Below, in pieces: positions 1 through 5,465 of a stretch of 5,465 bases of DNA. Made by a program: the position numbers and the translations under genes. Where the stretch lies: NCBI GenBank assembly GCA_002469895.1, contig DKOA01000026.1:34824-40288 (forward strand), written 5' to 3'. The notes below the pieces were generated by a model. The model searched no databases and was not told where the DNA came from. It saw only the letters and a list, made by a program, of their open reading frames with translations. The DNA is from Opitutia bacterium UBA7374. Lineage in GTDB: Bacteria > Verrucomicrobiota > Verrucomicrobiia > Opitutales > Coraliomargaritaceae. Position 1 is the first letter of the stretch; every line of letters starts with the position of its first letter.

Positions 1-48
1 GACTGCTGGTATGAAACCTTGCAAATAAACGCTTTTCGCTTGCCCTGA
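1..48 (+). CDS. Possible last codons of an upstream gene (very uncertain)
   Basis: Frame 1 is open from the window edge to a TGA at 46-48 and would encode 15 residues ending in the sequence AFRLP. The other two plus-strand frames close earlier, at TGA 12-14 and TAA 26-28. A possible hairpin with a T-run begins directly after this stop, which fits a gene ending here. The stretch is too short to identify any family, and an open frame of 15 codons can easily be chance. The upstream gene could equally lie on the other strand or end outside the window. Confidence 0.2.
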   Translation, partial: DCWYETLQINAFRLP

Positions 49-86
49 GGGAGAGTGATGCTATCCGTTTTCGCTTCTCTCTTTTT
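49..86 (+). terminator. Possible Rho-independent terminator ahead of rpsB
   Basis: Bases 49-58 can fold onto 71-81. The fold has ten pairs, two of them G-U, one bulged T at 76 and a 12-base loop. A run of five T (82-86) follows directly. An alternative register pairs GAGAG (51-55) with CTCTC (77-81). The stem is only moderately stable and the T-run is short, so this is a candidate. It would insulate rpsB from whatever lies upstream and would place the rpsB promoter downstream of about position 60. Confidence 0.33.
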
Positions 87-207
87 CGGAGGGGAAATTA
101 TAACTATGTAACACCGCTTATTATTAGCAGCTGTTACGTTCTCAACCAATCATCAAAAGAAAACTATTTCTCCCCGGACATTACACGTTTGGGGCTTTGA
201 ACTGTTA
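87..207 (+). promoter_or_regulatory. rpsB leader with candidate -10 box, orphan Shine-Dalgarno and hairpin
   Basis: This gene-free stretch precedes rpsB. TATAAC at 99-104 resembles a -10 box, but the bases 17-18 upstream (TTCTCT/TCTCTC) are a poor -35. A perfect GGAGG (88-92) is followed at 106-111 by ATG-TAA, a start codon directly joined to a stop. GTAACA (108-113) pairs exactly with TGTTAC (132-137), and GCT (116-118) with AGC (126-128) extends this to a roughly ten-pair hairpin with loop TATTATT. No Shine-Dalgarno lies before the rpsB ATG. In E. coli, S2 represses its own mRNA through the leader. Whether this leader does the same is inference, and it does not visibly match the E. coli element. 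Confidence 0.35.
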
Positions 208-1023
208 ATGAATACAACACCAAAAGACCTCCTCGATGCCGGTGTACATTTCGGGCATCAACTTCGCCGCTGGAATCCAAAGTCCAAGCCTTACGTATAC
301 GACAACCGCAATGGTATCTCCATTATTGATTTGGAGAAGACGCATGACCTTCTGGGTAAGGCCTGCGTTTTTGCTGAGGATACGGTGGCATCGGGCAATG
401 ATATCCTGTTTATCGGCACAAAGAAACAAGCTCAGGAGATTGTACGCGAAGTCGCAACGGCCTGCGGCATGCCTTTTTGTGTGAACCGCTGGATGGGTGG
501 TGGTCTAACCAATTTTGCTACGATCAAGACGTCTCTTATTAAGTACCGCAAGTTTCTGAAGATGGATACAGCGGGTGAGCTGGCTAAGCTGCCGGGCAAG
601 GAGGAAGCGGCCGTTCGCAGACAGATGGCCCGGATGCACCGCAATTTTGAGGGAATTCTTGAAATCGATGAATTGCCTGCCGCTTTGTTTGTCATCGACA
701 CGAAGAATGAGGAGATTGCGGTGGCTGAAGCCAATCGTCTTGGAATTCCAGTGATCGGTCTGGTGGATACCAATTCCGACCCGTCTTTGATCGACTATCC
801 AATTCCGGGTAATGACGACGCGGTTAAGTCGATCCGCATTATCGTGGAAACACTGATGGAAGCCATTCAGAGCGGTACAAGCCAACGTGAGGCGAAGAAA
901 GTGCAAGCCGGCGCTTCTCCGCTTGTTCGTGAACAAGTCTTTGAACAGGTAGAGGACGTTGAAGTAACCCTACCTGCCGGCTACGGCGAGGACGAGGCTG
1001 GAAAACCAGCTGAGGAACAGTAA
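208..1023 (+). CDS. rpsB: 30S ribosomal protein S2
   Basis: This encodes S2, a late-assembling protein at the head/body junction of the 30S subunit that helps hold S1 and is needed for translation initiation. The 271 residues align along their whole length with E. coli S2 (241). The N-terminal signature DLLDAGVHFGHQ is at 7-18, followed by WNPKSKP (22-28). The ILFIGTKKQA strand is at 66-75, RWMGGGLTN at 94-102, and PAALFVIDTKNEE at 157-169. The near-invariant VDTNSDP...IPGNDDA block occupies 186-205. The extra length is an acidic tail from about residue 235 with many Glu and Asp. The ATG at 208 is chosen because the family's conserved N-terminus begins within a few residues of it. No Shine-Dalgarno precedes it, the bases before the ATG being A/T-rich. 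tsf follows after 46 bases, the usual partner arrangement. Confidence 0.98.
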   Translation: MNTTPKDLLDAGVHFGHQLRRWNPKSKPYVYDNRNGISIIDLEKTHDLLGKACVFAEDTVASGNDILFIGTKKQAQEIVREVATACGMPFCVNRWMGGGLTNFATIKTSLIKYRKFLKMDTAGELAKLPGKEEAAVRRQMARMHRNFEGILEIDELPAALFVIDTKNEEIAVAEANRLGIPVIGLVDTNSDPSLIDYPIPGNDDAVKSIRIIVETLMEAIQSGTSQREAKKVQAGASPLVREQVFEQVEDVEVTLPAGYGEDEAGKPAEEQ

Positions 1024-1069
1024 TTTACACCGCATACGAAAACAATCTATCACACCAAAGAATTACCCA

Positions 1070-1663
1070 ATGAGCGAGCAAATCACAGCTAGAATGGTAG
1101 GGGACCTGCGCGAGATGACTGGCGCCGGCCTAATGGACTGCAAGAAAGCGCTGGTCGAATCCAGTGGCGATATCGACAAGGCGATTGAGATCCTTCGTAA
1201 AAAGGGCGTGGCCTCTGCGGCGAAGAAGGCAGGTCGTGATGCCAGTGAAGGCTTAATCGATACCTACATCCACCTTGGTGGTAAAGTGGGTGTGCTTTGT
1301 GAGATCAACTGTGAGAGTGATTTCGTGGCGAAGACGGACGATTTTAAGCAGTTTGTACGTGATATCGCAATGCATGTGGCAGCGGCAAGCCCGGTGTGCG
1401 TATCGCGTGAAGAGATCGATCAAGATCTACTGGAGAAGGAGCGTGAAGTGGCGCGTGGCCAAGCCGAAGGCAAGCCACCTCAGGCGATTGAGAAAATCGT
1501 TGAAGGTAAGGTAAACAAATATCTCTCCGAAAATTGCTTATTGGAACAAGCTTATGTGAAAAATCCGGATCAGACGATACAGGAAGTGCTGACTGCGATG
1601 ATCGCAAAAATGGGTGAAAACATGGTAATCAAGCGTTTTGCCCGTTTCCAGATCGGTGCGTAA
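1070..1663 (+). CDS. tsf: Elongation factor Ts, short form
   Basis: EF-Ts is the cytosolic guanine-nucleotide exchange factor that releases GDP from EF-Tu so it can reload GTP and aminoacyl-tRNA. The N-terminal UBA-like domain is clear at about 5-50, with the family signature LREMTGAGLMDCKKAL (13-28). The second signature, EINCESDFVAK (78-88), carries Asp84 and Phe85, matching the Asp-Phe pair that reaches into EF-Tu to displace magnesium. The usual Thr before it is Ser here, a mild change. KIVEGKVNKY (142-151), LLEQAYVKNPDQT (157-169) and the terminal VIKRFARFQIG (186-196) are also typical. At 197 residues it is far shorter than E. coli EF-Ts (283) and close to the compact Thermus form, so one core subdomain is missing rather than truncated by mutation. 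It has no Shine-Dalgarno and is most likely co-transcribed with rpsB. Confidence 0.98.
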   Translation: MSEQITARMVGDLREMTGAGLMDCKKALVESSGDIDKAIEILRKKGVASAAKKAGRDASEGLIDTYIHLGGKVGVLCEINCESDFVAKTDDFKQFVRDIAMHVAAASPVCVSREEIDQDLLEKEREVARGQAEGKPPQAIEKIVEGKVNKYLSENCLLEQAYVKNPDQTIQEVLTAMIAKMGENMVIKRFARFQIGA

Positions 1664-1685
1664 GCTTCGAAAAATTATATTTACG

Positions 1686-1717
1686 AAAGCCTCCTGTTTA
1701 TAGCAGGCGGTTTTTTT
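1686..1717 (+). terminator. Rho-independent terminator of the rpsB-tsf operon
   Basis: CCTCCTG (1690-1696) pairs with CAGGCGG (1704-1710) with a single T/C mismatch (1692/1708). The loop is about seven bases and seven T (1711-1717) follow directly. Three A at 1686-1688 can pair with T 1712-1714 and lengthen the stem. It begins 23 bases after the tsf stop. Read from the other strand, the same hairpin lies about 30 bases beyond the queF stop but is followed only by a short broken T-run (CTTTCG), so it may also stop queF transcription weakly. Confidence 0.9.
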
Positions 1718-1744
1718 ATGCCCTTTCTATGGAGGAAAATAGAC

Positions 1745-2119
1745 CTATGCCTCAAAGAATTTGGTTTTTGGGCCTTGGTAGCCTTCCTGAACATTCTCAA
1801 CGATGACATTGGAACGAATGCCGCCCCGTCCCCTCCAGATCGTTTCCAAGCGCGCCCATTTCGGCCGAACGGCCGCATGGAGATCCTCGAAGATTTTATT
1901 GGTGGCCGCTTCAAAAAAGATGCCTTTGTTGCGAAAGCTATGGAGGTAGAGTTTCATGGCCTTGAGTTCGACACAGATTTTATCCGGAGCATAGCTGAAT
2001 ACGACTGTGGCATAGTCTGGGTGCCCCGTCATTGGACAAGTGGAGGTAAACTCCTCTTGAATGTGTTGAATCGTGTAGTCGCGATCGGTGTTAGGATTAG
2101 GGAAGGTTTCGATTTCCAT
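1745..2119 (-). CDS. queF: NADPH-dependent 7-cyano-7-deazaguanine (preQ0) reductase, QueF type I
   Basis: QueF reduces the nitrile of preQ0 to the aminomethyl group of preQ1 in the cytosol, using two NADPH, on the way to queuosine in tRNA. The 124-residue product is a single T-fold unit of the B. subtilis type (165 residues), with a shorter N-terminus and C-terminus. The catalytic cysteine is Cys28 in TSTCPMTGHPD, with the general-acid Asp35 seven residues on, exactly the Cys55/Asp62 spacing of B. subtilis. The QueF motif follows as VELKAMKLYLHSFRN (50-64), then the substrate-binding Glu70 and RGGI at 98-101. The residue before Glu70 is Phe where B. subtilis has His. The ATG at 2119 gives the natural start before ETFPNPN. 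An in-frame TAG lies 14 codons upstream, and ribosome-binding sequence is weak (CAGG touching the ATG). The gene converges on tsf. The 101-base gap upstream shows no obvious preQ1 riboswitch or strong promoter. Confidence 0.95.
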   Translation of the reverse strand: MEIETFPNPNTDRDYTIQHIQEEFTSTCPMTGHPDYATVVFSYAPDKICVELKAMKLYLHSFRNKGIFFEAATNKIFEDLHAAVRPKWARLETIWRGRGGIRSNVIVENVQEGYQGPKTKFFEA

Positions 2120-2220
2120 CCTGACACTCTTGCCGGTGCATTTTGAAAACTCAACTTTCTATGATAAAAGGTATCAACCCGGTTTTGTTGGTGACTCTGG
2201 AGATGCGGTTCGCTTACCGG

Positions 2221-3846
2221 TTAATCCTGAATGATAGATCGCAGCCTATCCATCTGTTGGGTTCGCTCTGTGAGATCTTCAAAAAGCTGGGGGTTGAATC
2301 GTGTTGCATCGAGTATACGTTTGGCAAAATCTTTATCCGGTCGTCGTAAATTTAAGAAACGCCGAAGGCGATCCTCCCATTTTTCATAAGAATTCTGATC
2401 AATCGATAGACTGATCGATAGAGCCAGTAGCTCTGGGTGGTTCTGAGAAAATTGCAGCCCAAAATTCAGTAATTCGTAAGCTTTATCCCGTTCTTCAATG
2501 CGAAGTAATTCCTTAGCTGCTTCAAGTAGCTTGTTGGGTTGGTTTGCATAGGCTGTAGAAAATTCTTTCATGTAAATTTCACCTAGATCAGGACGGTAAA
2601 GACCGTAGGAACAAATTGCTTGAAGGCTTTTTAGGTATGGTTTTTGAACCTCAAGCCAGTTGGGTTGTTGGGTCAGAAGAGCCTCTATATCTTTTTGCGC
2701 TCCATTGAAGTCGTTAGCTCGAAGTTTAGATCGTATCAATGATAGGATAAAAGGTTGCAATGCATCACTGTCGATTGCAGCCATCTCATAAATAGCCATC
2801 GCCAGTTGGGTATTTCCGGTTTCAGCCGCATAAGCGGCAAGTTGTAAACGGGCGTCTGGTTTATGGCTTTGCGTTTTAATCATGCGATTAATTTGTCCAT
2901 TCTCTGCCTCGCGATCCCCGTTTTCATGGTGAATTCTAGCAAAAACTATGTGGTTGGAAAGAAGCCCAGCAATTTGCAGAGCCTCACCGATCTTATCCAA
3001 CTTGAGGTAGGCCATACAAATTTGATAGCTCAGTTGCGCATGATTCTTTCCCGCTTTGTCCACATCCAGAGCTTGTTTTAAAAAGTATATTTGGTTTTCC
3101 GTCTCACCCTTGGCTTCATTGATGCGTGCAAGAAAGACGAGGCCATTGAAGGTCTTACGGATTCCGTATTTATCTATGGATTGCGTTGCCTGATCAAAAT
3201 TGCCTTGGAGTATGTGGATACCAATCGCTTCTTCTATGAGTCTTTTTTGGGTTAACTCATCGGTCTCTTGGTCTCTTAGGAGTTTTTCAGTTAACTCTAA
3301 TAGCTCGTGTTCTTTGTTCAGATACTTCATCAAATCAATCGTTAGATCGATGTACTCGGTGTCTTTAAACCCATTATATGCGATCAGCCCATCGGTGAGT
3401 ATTACTAGGGCTCGCTCCGGTTGGAATGAGGCAAAGATCGTAGAGCACAGTTTACGGGCTTCGATATGCGAAGGATTCCGGGCGAGTCCTAGTCTCAGTA
3501 ACCGAAAACCTTCTGCCGAAAACCGGTCCCCATCTTCTAAAAGTTGGATGCCTTTTTTAATATGGTAGCTGCCTATTTTGATACGATGCTCATCCAGGTG
3601 AAGGGGCAGAGTAAGCATATCAGTAAACCGGACTTCTTCGTATTCGCGTACATATTTGAAAAAACAGTAAAGAGCAGAAGATGCGGCTAGCCACGCTCCA
3701 GTTGTCATAAAGAGAATAAGAAGAAGAATTTTGCCCCAGTAGAAACGAAGAATACGGGTATCCGCGTCATCCTTTTGCCAGTAGGCGAATCCAAAAAATG
3801 TGTTAATGTGTGCTTCACTATCCTTGGGCTGGTTTACTTGAGTCAT
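2221..3846 (-). CDS. Membrane-anchored TPR-repeat protein of unknown function
   Basis: This 541-residue protein has a polar N-terminus (1-38), one strong hydrophobic segment at about 40-63, and then a long helical domain to the end. Helix-turn-helix units of TPR character recur, for example around 92-125, 126-159, 206-226, 236-262, 269-293, 332-358, 365-395 and 438-470. They show the typical small residues at turns (EAKGETENQ, AETGNTQLA, RANDFNGAQ) and Pro or Asn caps after the second helix. TPR arrays bind other proteins, so the likely role is a membrane-tethered scaffold, but no enzyme motif or partner is visible. Charges on both sides of the membrane segment are similar, so I cannot say which side the repeats face. 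The layout resembles TPR proteins I associate with Verrucomicrobiota. The start has no Shine-Dalgarno. It follows the LolA-like gene by 67 bases and may share its transcript. Confidence 0.85.
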   Translation of the reverse strand: MTQVNQPKDSEAHINTFFGFAYWQKDDADTRILRFYWGKILLLILFMTTGAWLAASSALYCFFKYVREYEEVRFTDMLTLPLHLDEHRIKIGSYHIKKGIQLLEDGDRFSAEGFRLLRLGLARNPSHIEARKLCSTIFASFQPERALVILTDGLIAYNGFKDTEYIDLTIDLMKYLNKEHELLELTEKLLRDQETDELTQKRLIEEAIGIHILQGNFDQATQSIDKYGIRKTFNGLVFLARINEAKGETENQIYFLKQALDVDKAGKNHAQLSYQICMAYLKLDKIGEALQIAGLLSNHIVFARIHHENGDREAENGQINRMIKTQSHKPDARLQLAAYAAETGNTQLAMAIYEMAAIDSDALQPFILSLIRSKLRANDFNGAQKDIEALLTQQPNWLEVQKPYLKSLQAICSYGLYRPDLGEIYMKEFSTAYANQPNKLLEAAKELLRIEERDKAYELLNFGLQFSQNHPELLALSISLSIDQNSYEKWEDRLRRFLNLRRPDKDFAKRILDATRFNPQLFEDLTERTQQMDRLRSIIQD

Positions 3847-3913
3847 GGAAGGTTTTTATTTAGGTACAGTATTTTCCTGAATTAGAGAGGGTCTTGAATT
3901 TCTCAAAGATGGA

Positions 3914-5011
3914 TCAATTTTCTAAAAATAGGTTTTCCGTAAGCCCTAGGTTGATTTGTGTACTTTCAATAGTGACGGTATATTTAGTAATTCCGTCAAT
4001 TTTCAGTAAATAGCTGTACGGTAAGATTGGCTTATCTTGTTCGATTTCTTGGCTCAGATCTTTATATAAATAGAAAACTTCTATTTCATGCTCTTTACCG
4101 TCGCTCTTAACACGGCTTGTGCGCCGAGATTCTAGCCCGGTCTTGTAGTCAATATAGTGAAGCTGTCCATAACCCTTGGGTGTTGTGCTTTCAATCACAG
4201 CATAGCGGTTTCCCTCAAAGTCGGTAATTTTGATGAAGCCTAGTTCGCTTGCTTCATAGCTCTTTTCAGCAAGTGCCTTCTTTTCAGCAAGATAAGTTTG
4301 GGCAAGATAAAAGAGGGAAGTCTCCATCCAGAGGATGGCTTCTTCCAACTCAGTAATCTGAAATTTTACTGCATCGTCAGAGGCTTTATGGAAGAACTCT
4401 CCTTTGCTAATGACGCTACTAATTCGGTACTCCCAGTTTGTCCAAGAATCCTGTCTATAATGTTCGGGTGGAAGCCCGAGCAGTGACACTTGAATGGTTG
4501 ACTCCTCAGGTATCATAGTTGCGGCTCCACGCATTTGAAAACTATATAGCTCTTCGGCGCGGGTAGCCGCAATATGCCACTGTATCAGACTGTGTATATT
4601 TATTTGTTTCAGGCTTGGCCGGTTATTATTTATTTCTTCTACGGCGCTGTCACCAGAGAGGTAACCTTCATATGCGGCAATTCGGCTCACTCGTTCGTCG
4701 ATTATCCAAATAACGCTAGATGCTGTGATCATCAGCAGGATGATTAGGGCAATACCGGTGAAGATAAAGAGATCCCTTCTTAGGATGAACGATCCGAAGA
4801 AGAAAACGTTCAGGTCTGTTTTGGGTGCTTCTCTTCTAGGGCAATCTTTAACTTTTGTTGAAGGACCCCGCCATTTAGGAACAGGCTTTTTTTGGAGGAC
4901 AGTCTGTTCTTTGCTGGTGGGCTGCACTGAGTGATTGCCCGCACTGCTGTCTTCTTGCTTAAAAGAATCGTCTTCAGGCCTTATTTTGCCTGCTGCATCG
5001 TTTTCTGACAT
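3914..5011 (-). CDS. Single-pass membrane protein with probable LolA-like extracytoplasmic domain
   Basis: I do not recognise a named family. The 365-residue product has a charged, disordered-looking N-terminus (1-70, with SENDAAGKI, many Lys/Glu/Pro), a basic stretch ending in LRRD (77-80), and one hydrophobic segment at about 81-105 followed by DERVSR. The positive-inside rule puts the N-terminus in the cytoplasm and residues 110-365 outside the membrane. That part begins with INIHSLIQWHIAATR (137-151) and has a ...YSFQMRGAATM strand (156-166). Its C-terminal half holds YIDYKTGLESRR (286-297), a mid-region LPYSYLLKIDG (330-340), and a final TVTIESTQINLGL (345-357) leading to LF. This rhythm is like LolA/LolB-type or outer-membrane lipoprotein-sorting proteins, but it is fold-level inference only. 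The start is supported by AGGA about 8 bases upstream of the ATG. It lies 34 bases after the AraC-type gene and 67 before the TPR gene. Confidence 0.82.
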   Translation of the reverse strand: MSENDAAGKIRPEDDSFKQEDSSAGNHSVQPTSKEQTVLQKKPVPKWRGPSTKVKDCPRREAPKTDLNVFFFGSFILRRDLFIFTGIALIILLMITASSVIWIIDERVSRIAAYEGYLSGDSAVEEINNNRPSLKQINIHSLIQWHIAATRAEELYSFQMRGAATMIPEESTIQVSLLGLPPEHYRQDSWTNWEYRISSVISKGEFFHKASDDAVKFQITELEEAILWMETSLFYLAQTYLAEKKALAEKSYEASELGFIKITDFEGNRYAVIESTTPKGYGQLHYIDYKTGLESRRTSRVKSDGKEHEIEVFYLYKDLSQEIEQDKPILPYSYLLKIDGITKYTVTIESTQINLGLTENLFLEN

Positions 5012-5045
5012 GTTGTTTCCTATTTTTAATAATTGTGAGCCAGTC

Positions 5046-5465
5046 TTATCTTCTCTGAAATGATCGCTCTAGCAATTGAGAGTTGTTTCCATTACACGCC
5101 ATCTCATCGGAGTCGCTTTTGTTTTCATCTAGCTGTAGCGGCCGTTTGAATCTTTCGATACTCGTGGCATTTGCAAAATCGAGTTCGCTGCCTGCGTAAA
5201 GGGCTCGATAGCGGCTCGGGCTGACGCCTGCCATACTCTTGAATGCTCGTACAAAGCCAGGTAGTTGCAGATAGCCAAGTAGCATAGCAATCGTTTCTAC
5301 TTTCATAAGAGGTTCTGTTTCGAGCAGGGTCCTCGCCTGATTGAAGCGAACTAGACTGACGAGTTCTCGGTAGTTTGTACCCTCTTTGAAGAGTCTTCGA
5401 TTCAGGCTACGAGTACTGATGTTACAAATCTCCGCAGCTTCTTCGTAGGTCGGACAAAATTCTGC
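5046..5465 (-). CDS. AraC-family transcriptional regulator, C-terminal part (cut by window edge)
   Basis: The frame is open to the right edge, so only the last 139 residues are seen. The Met at 5306 lies inside the conserved domain and is not the true start. The fragment carries the two helix-turn-helix motifs of an AraC/XylS DNA-binding domain. The first is EEAAEICNISTRSLNRRLFKE (about 8-28 of the fragment). The linker VRFNQARTLL (39-48) follows. The second is ETIAMLLGYLQLPGFVRAFK (57-76), then the family hallmark GVSPSRYR (80-87). The RRLFKEGTNYREL and GFVRAFK style recalls the AraC group with an Arabinose_bd-like N-terminal domain, but that domain is outside the window. A 52-residue polar tail follows the hallmark, longer than usual. 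Such proteins usually activate neighbouring genes in response to a small molecule. The 34-base gap makes the downstream membrane/TPR genes possible partners or targets, though this is not shown. Confidence 0.93.
   Translation of the reverse strand, partial: AEFCPTYEEAAEICNISTRSLNRRLFKEGTNYRELVSLVRFNQARTLLETEPLMKVETIAMLLGYLQLPGFVRAFKSMAGVSPSRYRALYAGSELDFANATSIERFKRPLQLDENKSDSDEMACNGNNSQLLERSFQRR

Noticed and set aside
505..936. 143-codon minus-strand open frame within rpsB
   Set aside because: It is a shadow of the strongly conserved rpsB reading frame, as is the 113-codon minus-strand frame at 432-773.
1747..1806. Short 19-codon plus-strand frame with GGAGG 11 bases upstream
   Set aside because: It sits inside the 3' end of queF on the other strand, directly after a strong terminator, and has no recognisable product. 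The GGAGG is probably chance.
1718..2146. 142-codon plus-strand open frame starting just after the tsf terminator
   Set aside because: It lies almost entirely antisense to queF, whose protein has full family motifs. The predicted product has no recognisable domain and a low-complexity composition typical of a mirror frame.
2120..2220. preQ1 riboswitch or terminator upstream of queF
   Set aside because: On the minus strand I found only a distal CCGGT/ACCGG pairing and a five-pair TGATA/TATCA hairpin. There is no H-type pseudoknot layout with an A-rich tail near the start codon and no T-run, so neither call is supported.
2143..2349. 68-codon plus-strand frame spanning the queF/TPR gap
   Set aside because: Most of it overlaps the 3' end of the TPR gene in antisense, and the product has no recognisable features.
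3200..3568. 122-codon plus-strand open frame within the TPR gene
   Set aside because: It is Ser-rich antisense sequence of the kind expected opposite Leu/Glu-rich helical repeats. The TPR frame on the other strand is 541 codons long and coherent.
5046..5306. A complete 86-residue small protein starting at the Met at 5306
   Set aside because: The frame continues upstream to the window edge and encodes the first helix-turn-helix of the same AraC domain, so this Met is internal.

Overview
The window looks like chromosomal DNA from a Gram-negative bacterium. My best guess is Verrucomicrobiota, class Opitutae (the marine Puniceicoccales kind). This rests on the overall look of the S2 and EF-Ts proteins, the short (197-residue) EF-Ts, and the membrane-anchored TPR protein, which resembles proteins I associate with that phylum. 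No rRNA or database match backs the placement, so it is an inference. I see no mobile element, CRISPR array, tRNA or rRNA gene.

Layout. Bases 1-207 hold no complete gene. They may contain the last codons of an upstream gene, a possible terminator (49-86) and the rpsB leader, which has a hairpin at 108-137. Next come rpsB (208-1023) and tsf (1070-1663) on the plus strand, the classic S2/EF-Ts translation pair, closed by a clear Rho-independent terminator (1686-1717). Everything downstream is on the minus strand and converges on that terminator. Read in the direction of transcription, the order is: the C-terminal part of an AraC-family regulator entering from the right edge (5465-5046), a single-pass membrane protein with a probable LolA-like extracytoplasmic part (5011-3914), a membrane-anchored TPR protein (3846-2221), and queF (2119-1745), the preQ0 reductase of queuosine synthesis.

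How the genes may work together. rpsB and tsf both serve translation, and queF feeds tRNA wobble-base modification, so there is a loose translation theme. The AraC fragment, the LolA-like protein and the TPR protein are spaced at 34 and 67 bases with no terminator visible between them, so they could be one transcript. A 101-base gap then precedes queF, which may or may not be co-transcribed. The membrane/TPR pair is the least understood part of the window and the best candidate for undescribed biology. I see no sign of a defence system or other striking novel machinery. The other points worth checking are a possible two-state RNA pairing in the rpsB leader and a His-to-Phe change next to the conserved Glu in QueF.
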